64,000 nt of DNA from Streptoalloteichus hindustanus (lineage in GTDB: Bacteria; Actinomycetota; Actinomycetes; Mycobacteriales; Pseudonocardiaceae). The notes under the pieces were generated by a model. The model saw nothing but the letters and a program-made list of their open reading frames with translations. It did no database searches and was not told the DNA's origin. The stretch is taken from assembly GCF_900129375.1 (NCBI RefSeq), contig NZ_FQVN01000009.1:124001-188000 (forward strand). Reading direction: 5' to 3'. This document shows, in pieces, positions 51,759 through 60,047 of the stretch. Numbering within the stretch: the stretch's first letter is position 1; the number at the start of each line of letters is the position of its first letter. The translations under genes and the position numbers were made by a program.

Positions 51759-51992
51759 ATGGCAAAGCAGAATCTGACAGTTCAACTCGACGAGGACGTC
51801 ATCCGCCGCGCCAAGGCTGCGGCAGCCAGACGGGGGATGTCCCTGAGCAGCCTGATCGCCCGAGACGTCCGGGCGATCGAGGAGTCCGACGAGCGCTACG
51901 AGCGGGCGAAGCAGGTCGCCTTCGACGCGCTGGCCAACGCCGTCGACCGCGGGGGACGGAGCTGGCGCCGAGAGGATCTTCACGACCGGTGA
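51759..51992 (+). CDS. VapB-like antitoxin
   Basis: A 77-residue ribbon-helix-helix type protein: AKQNLTVQLDEDVIRRAKAA is the strand and first helix, RRGMSLSSLIARDVRAIEES the second, followed by an acidic and basic toxin-binding tail. ATG 51759 has GGAG upstream inside the operator; a GTG-led longer frame would run through the operator and was rejected. It overlaps the PIN remnant by 4 bp (GTGA). It is intact although the toxin is not. Confidence 0.8.
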   Translation: MAKQNLTVQLDEDVIRRAKAAAARRGMSLSSLIARDVRAIEESDERYERAKQVAFDALANAVDRGGRSWRREDLHDR

Positions 51993-52149
51993 CTGAGCCT
52001 GAACTGACGTTCGTCGACACAAACGTCCTCGTTCACGCACACAATCCACATGATCCTGTGTGTTCCTCAGTCGCGCGCGCGTTGCTCGAAACACTCTGGA
52101 CCAGTCGCTCGGGAGTCCTCAGCACCTCGTCGCGAACCCGTTCGCCTGA
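51989..52149 (+). pseudogene. VapC-like PIN toxin with internal deletion
   Basis: GTG 51989 opens a normal PIN-domain start, ELTFVDTNVLVHAHNPHDP, with the first catalytic Asp, and continues to the strand RSGVLST. There the sequence jumps, in another frame, to the usual C-terminal ending QHLVANPFA and a stop at 52147-52149. The central 60-80 residues, holding the remaining acidic active-site residues, are gone. The frame from the start runs on to a meaningless tail ending at 52192. No RNase activity is expected. Confidence 0.75.
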
Positions 52150-52237
52150 TCATCCGACGAGGTCCCGACGATCGGATCTGCCGGCGGCGTGATCACTCCC
52201 CGTAGCGTCCCGAACACCCTGCTGTGGGAGGTGTTCG

Positions 52238-54172
52238 GTGCGTCGACTCTTCATGGGACTCGTCGCCCTCGCGGCACTGCTCTCGACCCTGGTCGTCCCA
52301 GCGGCCGCCGCCACGTCGGCGGCGTTCGCGGTCCGGGACGGGGTGAGCCAGCCGATCCACGACTTCGGCAAGGCCGTGCGGGAGACCGTGTGGGTGGACA
52401 TCGGCCTCGACGGTGACCGGGACGGGGTGTCGGACCGGGTCGCCGCCGACATCATCCGGCCCCGGGAGCCCGCCAGCCGGGGCCAACGGGTTCCGGTGGT
52501 CATGGATGCCAGCCCCTACTACTCGTGTTGCGGGCGCGGCATGGACAGCGAGCGCAAGACCTACGACTCGGCCGGGCGCCCGGTGGGCTTCCCGCTGTAC
52601 TACGACAACTACTTCGTGCCCCGCGGCTACGCCGTCGTGCTGGTCGACCTCTCCGGCACCAACCGGTCGGAGGGCTGCGTGGACGTCGGCGGTCGCTCCG
52701 ACATCGCCTCGGCGAAGGCGGTGGTGGACTGGCTGAACGGCCGCGCCCGGGGTTACGACGCGCGCTCGGGCGGACGGCCGGTGCGGGCGAGCTGGGCCTC
52801 CGGGGCGACCGGGATGATCGGGAAGTCCTACGACGGCACGATCGCCAACGGGGTCGCGGCCACCGGCGTCGACGGGCTGCGCACGATCGTGCCCATCGGC
52901 GCGATCAGCTCCTGGTACGACTACTACCGCTCCGACGGCGTCTCGTTCGGCCACGACCCGGTCGGCCTGGCGCAGCGAGTGGAGGAGAACGGCGGCCGGC
53001 GCGACTGCCGCGCCGTGAAGAGCCAGCTCGTCGCCGGGGCGCCGAAGAACGGCGACTTCACTCCACTGTGGACGGAGCGGGACTACGTCCGGCACGCCGA
53101 CCGGGTGCGGGCCAGCGTCTTCGCGGTGCACGGCCTCGGCGACCTGAACGTCAAGACCATCCACTTCGGACAGTGGTGGGACGCCGTCGCCAGGAGCGGG
53201 GTGGCCAGGAAGGTCTGGCTGGGCCAAGCGGGGCACGTCGACCCGTTCGACTTCCGCCGGGCGGAGTGGGTGCGCACGCTGCACCGGTGGTTCGACCGGT
53301 GGCTGCTGGGCGTGGACAACGGGATCGAGCGGGAGCCCTCGGCCAGCGTGGAGCGGCAACCGGACCAGTGGGTCGACGAGCCGAGCTGGCCCGCGCCCGG
53401 CGTCGCCCCGGTCACGCTGCACCCCCGGTCAGGAGACACCCCGGGGCTGGGCCGGCTGGACACCGAGGCGGCCGCCGAGGGCGCCACCGAGACGTTCACG
53501 GACGACCCGCGACAGGACGAGTTCGACTGGGCGCTCGACCCCGACCAGTCGTCCTCGGCCCGGGTGCTGTTCAGCACCGGCCCGCTGACGAAGGACCTCC
53601 GGGTGGCCGGGACCGGTCAGGTCACGGTGACCGTCACGTCGTCGACGCCGACCGCCCACGTGTCCGCCGCGCTCGTGGACTACGGGCCGGCGACCATCCG
53701 GGACTACCTGGCCAGCGGCGAGGGAATCCGGCCGCTCGACACGCGGTCGTGCTGGGGAGCGGACCGGCAGGGCGACAGCGCCTGCTACCGCGACACCGCC
53801 GCCACGACCAAGGAGGTCGACCTGGAGGTGTTCGCCAGGGGGTGGGCCGACATCGCCAACCACGCCTCCCTGGAGAAGGGCGAGCCGCTGCGCCCCGGTC
53901 AGCCGTACACGATGACGTTCCGGCTCTCCACCACCGACCACGTGGTGCCCGCCGGCCACCGGCTCGCGGTGGTGGTGGGCGGCACCGACGGCCGGTTCGT
54001 CGTCGCGCCGGCCCAGCCGCCGGAGGTGTCGCTCGACCTCGCGGGCACCTCCGTCCGCCTGCCGGTCCTCGGCGGACCTCCGGAGGCCGGCGCCCCGGCC
54101 GGGCCGCTCCGGGTCGACCCCGGGCGGGTGCTCGCGAAGCCGGACGTCCGCGTCAACCGGGACACGAACTGA
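52238..54172 (+). CDS. Secreted Xaa-Pro dipeptidyl-peptidase-like hydrolase
   Basis: A 644-residue exported serine hydrolase of the X-Pro dipeptidyl-peptidase/CocE family. A signal peptide covers residues 1-25 (positive MRR, hydrophobic core, AAA end). The alpha/beta-hydrolase domain carries the nucleophile in GKSYDG (Ser197), Asp302 in HGLGDLNVK and His333 in GQAGHVDPF. A C-terminal jelly-roll domain (about 410-620) with SCWGADRQGDSACYRD completes the family layout. GTG 52238 with GGGAGG upstream. It is alone, ending in a clear terminator. It probably cleaves proline-containing peptides outside the cell. Confidence 0.9.
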   Translation: MRRLFMGLVALAALLSTLVVPAAAATSAAFAVRDGVSQPIHDFGKAVRETVWVDIGLDGDRDGVSDRVAADIIRPREPASRGQRVPVVMDASPYYSCCGRGMDSERKTYDSAGRPVGFPLYYDNYFVPRGYAVVLVDLSGTNRSEGCVDVGGRSDIASAKAVVDWLNGRARGYDARSGGRPVRASWASGATGMIGKSYDGTIANGVAATGVDGLRTIVPIGAISSWYDYYRSDGVSFGHDPVGLAQRVEENGGRRDCRAVKSQLVAGAPKNGDFTPLWTERDYVRHADRVRASVFAVHGLGDLNVKTIHFGQWWDAVARSGVARKVWLGQAGHVDPFDFRRAEWVRTLHRWFDRWLLGVDNGIEREPSASVERQPDQWVDEPSWPAPGVAPVTLHPRSGDTPGLGRLDTEAAAEGATETFTDDPRQDEFDWALDPDQSSSARVLFSTGPLTKDLRVAGTGQVTVTVTSSTPTAHVSAALVDYGPATIRDYLASGEGIRPLDTRSCWGADRQGDSACYRDTAATTKEVDLEVFARGWADIANHASLEKGEPLRPGQPYTMTFRLSTTDHVVPAGHRLAVVVGGTDGRFVVAPAQPPEVSLDLAGTSVRLPVLGGPPEAGAPAGPLRVDPGRVLAKPDVRVNRDTN

Positions 54173-54190
54173 CCCCGCGCTGACGAACCC

Positions 54191-54240
54191 GAGGCCGGCG
54201 TGGCGCCCGTTCTCCGGCGCCATGCCGGCCTCGTCCTTTT
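54191..54240 (+). terminator. Rho-independent terminator of the peptidase gene
   Basis: GAGGCCGGC (54191-54199) pairs with GCCGGCCTC (54224-54232), with an inner GGCGCC/GGCGCC stem (54202-54207 and 54216-54221), followed by a TTTT run at 54237-54240. Confidence 0.88.
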
Positions 54241-54300
54241 CGCGCGCGTGACACGCGCCACAGCTCGCGCCGCACATCCCGGGGCGCCATCCTCTCGCCA

Positions 54301-54349
54301 TATAGTCCGCGTGGAGCATTCCACTTCGACTGATCGACATGGAGTCCAG
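54301..54349 (+). promoter_or_regulatory. padR promoter and candidate PadR operator
   Basis: TATAGT at 54301-54306 is a good -10 element. Just after it is the inverted repeat GTGGAGCATTCCAC (54311-54324) and, next to the ribosome site, the palindrome TGGAGTCCA (54340-54348). Both fit an autorepressed PadR gene. Confidence 0.5.
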
Positions 54350-54988
54350 ATGGACGAGCCAGCCGAGCGGGCGCTGTCACCGCTCGCGATGGCGGTGCTG
54401 GAGCTGCTGCACGAGCGCTCGATGCACCCCTACGAGATCCAGCAGACGATGCGCGAGCGGCAGACGGCGGAGCGGCGGATCGTCAAGGTCCGCGTCGGCT
54501 CGCTGTACCACACGATCGAGCGACTGGAGCGGTTCGCGCTGGTCGAGGCCGTGGAGACCACGCGGGAGGGCCGCCGGCCGGAGCGCACGGTCTACCGGAT
54601 CACCGACGCCGGCCGGGAGGCCTTCGCCGACCGGCTCACCCGGATGGTGGCGTTGTCCGCCGACGAGTACCCGGAGTTCCTGATGGCGGTGGCGTTCCTG
54701 CACCAGCTCGACCAGGAGCTCGCGGTCCAGAAGCTGCGGGTGCGCCGGACGCACCTGGCCGGCGAGCTCGCCACGCTGCGCGCCGTGAGCTCGTGCCTGG
54801 CCGACGACGTCTCGGAGCGGATGTACTGGCTGGACGTCGACTACCGGGTCGCCATGCGCGAGGCGGAGCTGGCGTGGGTGACCGAGACCCTGGACCGGAT
54901 CGAGGACGGCGACCTGCGGTGGCCGGCGAGCTCCCCCGCCCTGAGCCCCGGGGGCGGCCCGGACACCACGCCGGAGGACGAGCGGTGA
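54350..54988 (+). CDS. PadR-family transcriptional regulator
   Basis: A 212-residue repressor. The winged helix (about 8-85) has LSPLAMAVLELLHERSMHPYEI, then KVRVGSLYHTIERLERFALVEAV and the wing RPERTVYRITDAGR. The C-terminal part (95-190) is the helical dimerisation and ligand domain of the PadR-s2/AcrR-like long type. ATG 54350 with GGAG five bases upstream. It overlaps the MFS gene by 4 bp, so it very likely controls that exporter in response to one of its substrates. Confidence 0.92.
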   Translation: MDEPAERALSPLAMAVLELLHERSMHPYEIQQTMRERQTAERRIVKVRVGSLYHTIERLERFALVEAVETTREGRRPERTVYRITDAGREAFADRLTRMVALSADEYPEFLMAVAFLHQLDQELAVQKLRVRRTHLAGELATLRAVSSCLADDVSERMYWLDVDYRVAMREAELAWVTETLDRIEDGDLRWPASSPALSPGGGPDTTPEDER

Positions 54989-56679
54989 CCGGGAGCAGGA
55001 ACCCGTGGGCGGTGCTCGGCGCGCTCTGCCTCGGCTTCTTCATGATCATGCTGGACGGCACGATCGTGAACATCGCGATGCCGGCGATGCTGACCGACCT
55101 GGGATCGTCCCTGGACGAGATCCTCTGGGTGGTCAACGTCTACGTGCTCACCGGCGCGGTGCCGCTGATCGTCGCCGGCCGGCTGGGCGACCGGTACGGA
55201 CCCAAGCGGCTGTACCTGGCCGGCCTGCTGGTCTTCACCGCGGCCTCGGCGTGGTGCGGGTTCGCCGGCGGTGTCGGCGAGCTGATCGCCGCCCGCGCGG
55301 CGCAGGGCGTGGGCGCGGCGCTGCTGACCCCGCAGACCTCGGTCTTCGTCGCGACGCTGTTCCCGCCGAACCGCCGGGGCGCGGCCTTCGGCCTGTGGAG
55401 CGGGGTCGCCGGCGTGGCGACGCTGGCCGGGCCGCTGGTGGGTGGGGTGCTGGTGACCCACCTGAGCTGGGAGTGGATCTTCTTCGTCAACGTGCCGGTC
55501 GGCGTCGTCGGCCTGGCGCTGGCCGCGGTCGTGGTGCCCGACCTGCGCCCCGGGACCGCGCACAGCTTCGACCTGCCCGGGCTCCTGCTGGTCACCTCCG
55601 GGCTGCTCGCGGTCACCTTCGGCCTGCTGGAGGGCGAGCGCTACCACTGGGGTGCGGTTGTCGGACCGCTGAGCATCCCGCTGATCCTCGGCGTCGGCGT
55701 GCTCCTGCTCCTGCTCTTCGTCGTGCAGCAGCGCCGCAACCGGCGGGAACCGCTCGTGCCAATGGCGTTGTTCGCGCACCGGAACTTCGGACTGGCCAAC
55801 GCCGTGGGGCTCGGCGTCGGCTTCGCGATGGTCGGCCTGATGCTGCCGATGACCCTCTACCTCCAGTCGGTGCTCGGCCTGTCCGCGATCACCGCCGGGC
55901 TGGTCAGCGCCCCGTCGTCGGTGGTGGCCGGCCTGGTCGGACCGGTGGTCGGCCGGCTCGCCGACCGCGTCGGCGGCAAGTACCTGCTGATGTTCGGGCT
56001 GGTCGCCTTCGCGACGGGGTACGGGATCATCGCCGCGACGGCCGAGCCGGGCAGCAACCCGTGGTCGTTCCTGCCCGCGCTCATCCTGGGCGGCATCGGC
56101 GTCGGGTGCGTGTTCACCCCGATGGCCAACGTCGCGATGGGCGCGATGGACAAGCGCCTCGCCGGCTCGGCGTCCGGCGTCTTCAACACCACCCGGCAGG
56201 TGGGCAGCGTGCTCGGCGGCGCCGCGGTGGGCGCCCTGTTGCAGGCCCGCCTGGTGAGCTCGTTGCACGAGGAGGCGGTCGCCCGGTCCGGCCAGCTCCC
56301 GGAGGCGGTGCGGCAGCGGTTCGTCGAGGGGGTGGACCACCTCGCCTCGGGCGGGGTGGAGATCGGCGGGGCCGCCCCGAAGCCCCCGGCCGACCTGCCA
56401 CCCGACGTGGCCGAGACGCTCGGCCGCCTCGGGACCGAGGTGTTCCAGCACGGGTTCGTCACGGCCATGCGCCACACCGTCCTGCTGCCGCTCGGCGTCG
56501 TCCTGGTCGCCGCGCTCTGCTGTCTCGGGATGGCGCGCCGATCACGGCCCGGCCAGCCGGGCCAGCCGGGCGCGGCCGCCGAAGCCAGCGAGGCCGGTGC
56601 GGCTGGCGAGGACGGCCAGGACGGCGGAACCACCGCGGCCAAGCCGTCCCCCGCGGCCAGCCCGTCCCCCGCGTCCTGA
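54985..56679 (+). CDS. MFS drug-export protein, DHA2 (EmrB/QacA) family
   Basis: A 564-residue proton-driven exporter with 14 predicted membrane segments. Motifs: LDGTIVNIAMPAM in helix 1 (DHA2 motif D1), GRLGDRYGPKRLYLAG (motif A) and GPLVGGVLVTHLSWEWIFFVN (motif C with the following WRWIF-type signature). The C-terminal 50 residues are a Gly/Pro/Ala-rich cytoplasmic tail. GTG 54985 overlaps the padR stop. The substrate is unknown; PadR linkage suggests a planar aromatic or antibiotic-like compound. Confidence 0.92.
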   Translation: MTGSRNPWAVLGALCLGFFMIMLDGTIVNIAMPAMLTDLGSSLDEILWVVNVYVLTGAVPLIVAGRLGDRYGPKRLYLAGLLVFTAASAWCGFAGGVGELIAARAAQGVGAALLTPQTSVFVATLFPPNRRGAAFGLWSGVAGVATLAGPLVGGVLVTHLSWEWIFFVNVPVGVVGLALAAVVVPDLRPGTAHSFDLPGLLLVTSGLLAVTFGLLEGERYHWGAVVGPLSIPLILGVGVLLLLLFVVQQRRNRREPLVPMALFAHRNFGLANAVGLGVGFAMVGLMLPMTLYLQSVLGLSAITAGLVSAPSSVVAGLVGPVVGRLADRVGGKYLLMFGLVAFATGYGIIAATAEPGSNPWSFLPALILGGIGVGCVFTPMANVAMGAMDKRLAGSASGVFNTTRQVGSVLGGAAVGALLQARLVSSLHEEAVARSGQLPEAVRQRFVEGVDHLASGGVEIGGAAPKPPADLPPDVAETLGRLGTEVFQHGFVTAMRHTVLLPLGVVLVAALCCLGMARRSRPGQPGQPGAAAEASEAGAAGEDGQDGGTTAAKPSPAASPSPAS

Positions 56680-56692
56680 CCCGGGGCCACCG

Positions 56693-56732
56693 CGGCCGGG
56701 CGCGCTCCCCCTTCGGCGGGCGCGCCCGGCCG
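56693..56732 (+). terminator. Terminator after the efflux gene
   Basis: CGGCCGGGCGCGC (56693-56705) pairs with GCGCGCCCGGCCG (56720-56732), a 13-bp stem with a 14-base loop, beginning 13 bases after the MFS stop. Confidence 0.75.
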
Positions 56733-56752
56733 GGCTCGTAGGCTCGTCAGCC

Positions 56753-57394
56753 ATGCGCCTGGTGCTCGCTTCGGCATCCCCCGCCCGGTTGGCCGTGCTC
56801 CGCGCGGCCGGCGTCGACCCCGTGGTCGTCGTCTCCGGCGTCGACGAGGACGCGGTCGCGGCGACGCTGACCGACCCCACCCCGGACGAGCTGGTGACCG
56901 CCCTGGCCGCGGCCAAGGCGGCGGCGGTCGTCGCAGGGGCCGCGGCAGAGCACCCGGACGCCGTGGTCGTCGGCTGCGACTCGATGCTCGCGGTCGACGG
57001 GCCGGACGGCACGGAGGTCGTCGGCAAGCCGGGCAGCGTCGAGCGGGCGCGCGAGCGGTGGGGCCGGGTGGCCGGGCGGACCGGCCAGCTGGTCACCGGG
57101 CACGCGGTAGTGCGGCTGCGGGACGGCGTCGTGGCCGCCGAGGCCGGCGGCAGCGAGCGCACCGTGGTGCGGTTCGGCGAGCCGACGGACGCCGAGCTCG
57201 ACGCCTACCTCGCGACCGGCGAGCCGCTCGCGGTGGCCGGCGGCTTCACGCTCGACGGCTACGGCGGCTGGTTCGTCGAGGGGGTCGACGGCGACCCGTC
57301 GAGCGTGATCGGCATCAGCCTGCCGCTCACCCGGCGCCTGCTCGCCCAGGTGGGTGTGAGCGTGGTCGACCTGTGGCGGCCGACCGCCTCCTGA
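56753..57394 (+). CDS. Maf-like nucleoside triphosphate pyrophosphatase
   Basis: Cleaves non-canonical or excess nucleoside triphosphates and is linked with septum control. The 213-residue protein has the opening LVLASASPARLAVLRAAG, the VVVGCDSMLAVDG segment, KPGSVERARERW and the conserved GGFTLDGYGGWFVEGVDGDP with SSVIGISLPLTRRLL. ATG 56753 lies 21 bp after the efflux terminator. Corresponds to Rv3282. Specificity within the family cannot be read with certainty. Confidence 0.93.
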   Translation: MRLVLASASPARLAVLRAAGVDPVVVVSGVDEDAVAATLTDPTPDELVTALAAAKAAAVVAGAAAEHPDAVVVGCDSMLAVDGPDGTEVVGKPGSVERARERWGRVAGRTGQLVTGHAVVRLRDGVVAAEAGGSERTVVRFGEPTDAELDAYLATGEPLAVAGGFTLDGYGGWFVEGVDGDPSSVIGISLPLTRRLLAQVGVSVVDLWRPTAS

Positions 57395-57820
57395 GGCGGC
57401 ACGGCATCCCCGTCCGGGCGGACAGAACCCCACACGAGCGGACGGACGGGGACGACGGCACCCCCGGACGCGCCGGGGTCGCGCCCCCGCACCGGCTCCC
57501 GCCGGTCCGCCTTTCGATGCGCGTCCGCCCTCCGATACCTCCGGACCAGGGCAAACCGGGCAAGCCCGCGGGGATCATCCCGAGGAGTGAGCGCTACCAC
57601 AGGTCAGCCAAGATCAACTACAGTGAGTGAGCGTTATCACCCGTAAGCAGGTACGGGAACAGTCAACCAACGCTTAGGGTTTCACCGAGCGTTATGGACA
57701 CTGGATGGCTTCTCACCGAGCGCCTGCACGTCGACCTCCGACGGCAGGCCAGCGCCATCTGTCCGGTCTGAGCCGATCTCCCGCCTCCCCGTCACCCACC
57801 CGTCACCCACGGAGTGCGCA
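57395..57820. other. Upstream region of the dicarboxylate symporter gene
   Basis: About 425 bp without a gene. The half nearest the symporter is less GC-rich and holds a group of related GAGCG repeats (57587-57722), described separately. Confidence 0.6.
57587..57722 (+). promoter_or_regulatory. Cluster of GAGCG operator-like repeats
   Basis: GTGAGCGCTACCAC (57587-57600) and GTGAGCGTTATCAC (57627-57640) are imperfect palindromes 40 bp apart. CACCGAGCG occurs at 57683 and 57714, the former followed by TTATGG. The first two resemble LacI-family operators around AGCGCT. They probably control the downstream symporter; the regulator is not in the window. Confidence 0.5.
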
Positions 57821-59125
57821 GTGCTCAGCGCCCTGAAGAAGGTCCCGTTCAGCGTGCAGGTGATCGCCAGCCTGGTGCTCGGCGTCGCCCTCGGCCTGGT
57901 GGCCAGATCCACCGGCGCCGCCTGGTTGTCCACCACGCTGGCCACCGTCGGCAACACCTTCGTCCAGCTGCTCAAGCTGGCCGTCATCCCGCTCGTGTTC
58001 ACCGCCATCGTGGTGAGCATCGCCAACCTGCGCGACATCCAGGGCGGTCCCCGGGCGGTCGCCCGCCTCGGCGGCAAGACCCTGCTGTGGTTCGCCGTCA
58101 CCTCGCTGGCGGCGGTCCTGATCGGCATCGCGACCGGCCTCATCACCAACCCGGGCTCGGGCGTCACGCTGCCGATCGACCAGAACTACAAGCCCAAGAG
58201 CACCGGCGGCTGGCTGGACTTCCTCAAGGGCATCATCCCGACCAACCCGGTCGCCGCCTTCGCCAACGGCGAGGTGCTGCAGATCGTCTTCCTGGCGATC
58301 GTCGCCGGCATCGCGGCCTACCGCGTCGGCGAGAAGGCCGAGCCCTTCCTCCGGTTCAACCGGTCGCTGCTGGAGATCGTGCAGAAGGCGCTGTGGTGGG
58401 TCATCCGGCTGGCGCCGCTGGGCACCCTCGGCCTGATCGGCAAGGCGACCGCCCAGTACGGCTTCGAGCTGCTCCGCCCGCTGGCCACCTTCGCCGGCGC
58501 CGTCTACATCGGCTGCGCGCTGGTGCTCTTCGTGGTCTACCCGCTGGTGCTGCGCGTCTTCGGCCGGGTCAGCCCGCTGAAGTTCTTCGCCAACGCCTGG
58601 CCGGCCATCCAGCTCGCCTTCGTCTCCCGGTCCTCGGTGGGCACGCTCCCGCTGACCCAGAAGATGACCACCGACAACCTCGGTGTGCCGCGTGAGTACG
58701 CCAGCTTCGCCGTCCCGTTCGGCGCCACCACCAAGATGGACGGCTGCGCCGCGGTGTACCCGGCGATCGCCGCGATCTTCGTGGCGCAGGTCTTCGGCCA
58801 GCCGCTCGGGATCTGGGACTACGTCCTGATCGCCTTCGTCTCGGTGGTCGGCTCGGCCGCCACCGCCGGCCTCACCGGCGCGATCGTCATGCTGACGCTG
58901 ACCCTGTCGACGGTGGGCCTCCCGCTGGCCGGCGTCGGCCTGATCCTGGCGATCGACCCGATCCTGGACATGATGCGCACCGCGACGAACGTCGCCGGCC
59001 AGATGGTGGTGCCGGTGGTGGTCGCCAGGAGCGAGGGCATCCTGGACGACAAGGCGTTCGAGGCCCCGCGCCGCGACGTCTTCGCGGACGGCGAGCAGGG
59101 CTCGGTCCAGCCGGCCGCCGCCTGA
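57821..59125 (+). CDS. Dicarboxylate/amino-acid:cation symporter (DAACS family)
   Basis: A 434-residue membrane carrier taking up C4-dicarboxylates or acidic amino acids with protons or sodium. Eight membrane helices and two re-entrant loops are consistent with the hydropathy. Signatures: SRSSVGTLPLTQKM in hairpin 1, FGATTKMDGCAAVYPAIAA where the family usually has GATINMDG, and AIDPILDMMRTATNVAGQ in helix 8. GTG 57821. It is monocistronic, ending in a strong terminator. The Ile-Asn to Thr-Lys change in the NMDG region is a variant also seen in the family's actinobacterial members. Confidence 0.9.
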   Translation: MLSALKKVPFSVQVIASLVLGVALGLVARSTGAAWLSTTLATVGNTFVQLLKLAVIPLVFTAIVVSIANLRDIQGGPRAVARLGGKTLLWFAVTSLAAVLIGIATGLITNPGSGVTLPIDQNYKPKSTGGWLDFLKGIIPTNPVAAFANGEVLQIVFLAIVAGIAAYRVGEKAEPFLRFNRSLLEIVQKALWWVIRLAPLGTLGLIGKATAQYGFELLRPLATFAGAVYIGCALVLFVVYPLVLRVFGRVSPLKFFANAWPAIQLAFVSRSSVGTLPLTQKMTTDNLGVPREYASFAVPFGATTKMDGCAAVYPAIAAIFVAQVFGQPLGIWDYVLIAFVSVVGSAATAGLTGAIVMLTLTLSTVGLPLAGVGLILAIDPILDMMRTATNVAGQMVVPVVVARSEGILDDKAFEAPRRDVFADGEQGSVQPAAA

Positions 59126-59177
59126 TCCCACCGCAGACCGGCGCGTCCGCACTCCACGCGCCGACAGACCCGCCAGC

Positions 59178-59214
59178 CGATGGCCGTGAGCGACCCCGTC
59201 GCTCACGGCCATCG
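59178..59214 (+). terminator. Terminator of the symporter gene, 16-bp stem
   Basis: CGATGGCCGTGAGCGA (59178-59193), loop CCCCG, TCGCTCACGGCCATCG (59199-59214), fully paired. Confidence 0.85.
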
Positions 59215-59227
59215 CTGTTCCCACGGC

Positions 59228-59280
59228 TCGTCTCGCCGAAGTTCGTACCGGCAAAGGTCGTCTCGCCGAAGTTCGTCCCG
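59228..59280. repeat. 30-bp direct repeat, two copies plus a degenerate third
   Basis: TCGTCTCGCCGAAGTTCGT occurs at 59228 and 59258, with further similarity beyond it (ACCG and CCCG) and a weaker CGCGGTTCGCCCCGCC after. It lies between the symporter terminator and the stop of the membrane-anchored protein gene. Confidence 0.7.
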
Positions 59281-59321
59281 CCGCGGTTCGCCCCGCCAGT
59301 CCGAATCCGAACCAGCCGGAC

Positions 59322-60047
59322 CTAGTAGTCGCACCGCACGAGTTGCTCCCGACGGGGCGCCACCCGCGGCCAGCCGGGGAGCTGGTCCCTGGTGGGCGCG
59401 GGGCGGGTGCAGCCCACGTCCCCGCCGCCCAGGCTGTGCACCCGGGCGACGACCTGACCGCAGTCCGCGGCGGCGGCGACGCCGCAGGCGCGCTGCACCG
59501 TCACCACGTCCGGCAGGCCGTCCGGCCAGCTCGGCGCCAGCTCCAGGTAGCCGGCGTCCGAGCTGTACACCGCGTCGATCCGGGACCACGACCCGGCGTT
59601 GCCGACGAACACGTCGGCGAACAGCTCCCCCGCGCCGTTCGCGCCCCGGACCAGGCAGACGGAGCGGGCGAACTCCGTGCACCGCAGCGAGTCGGCCGTC
59701 AGCCGGGCCCCGAGCCGCACCGTGTTCGTCTCGAGAACGCTGATCCCGGCCATCCCGGTCACCCGGACCCAGGCGCTGTCGTCGGCGGGGTCGGCGAGCA
59801 ACTCGACCCGGTCCCCACCCACCTCGGCGGACGCGACGGACCGGCACGGGCCGCCCTCGCACCCCGACGGCACGGCGGCCGCCGACCCGTCGGCGCCGTC
59901 GCCCTGCCCACCGCCGGCCACGCCCCCGGTACCCTCCCGGAGCGCGGCCGCCACCACCAGCGCGGCCGCGGTCACCGTGGCCGCCAGGCACATGGCGACC
60001 AGCACGGAGCGGGCCTGACCGACCGAACCGGCGGGTCCAGCGGGCAC
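59322..60047 (-). CDS. Membrane-anchored protein, unknown function
   Basis: A 241-residue protein I do not recognise. A short cytoplasmic N-terminus is followed by one membrane segment (about 12-38: VLVAMCLAATVTAAALVVAA), a Gly-rich spacer and an extracytoplasmic domain of about 180 residues with six or more cysteines, probably disulfide bonded (GCEGGPCRS, RCTEFARSVCLVRG, QRACGVAAAADCGQV, GCTRPAP). GTG 60047 is fixed by GGAGGGAGGA upstream. The same frame is open far into the antisense of accA3 but that part is a shadow. It is divergent from accA3, 132 bp apart. Confidence 0.8.
   Translation of the reverse strand: MPAGPAGSVGQARSVLVAMCLAATVTAAALVVAAALREGTGGVAGGGQGDGADGSAAAVPSGCEGGPCRSVASAEVGGDRVELLADPADDSAWVRVTGMAGISVLETNTVRLGARLTADSLRCTEFARSVCLVRGANGAGELFADVFVGNAGSWSRIDAVYSSDAGYLELAPSWPDGLPDVVTVQRACGVAAAADCGQVVARVHSLGGGDVGCTRPAPTRDQLPGWPRVAPRREQLVRCDY

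Noticed and set aside
59228-59300. Short CRISPR-like array
   Set aside because: Only two clear 30-bp units directly adjoining each other without unique spacers, and no cas gene in the window.
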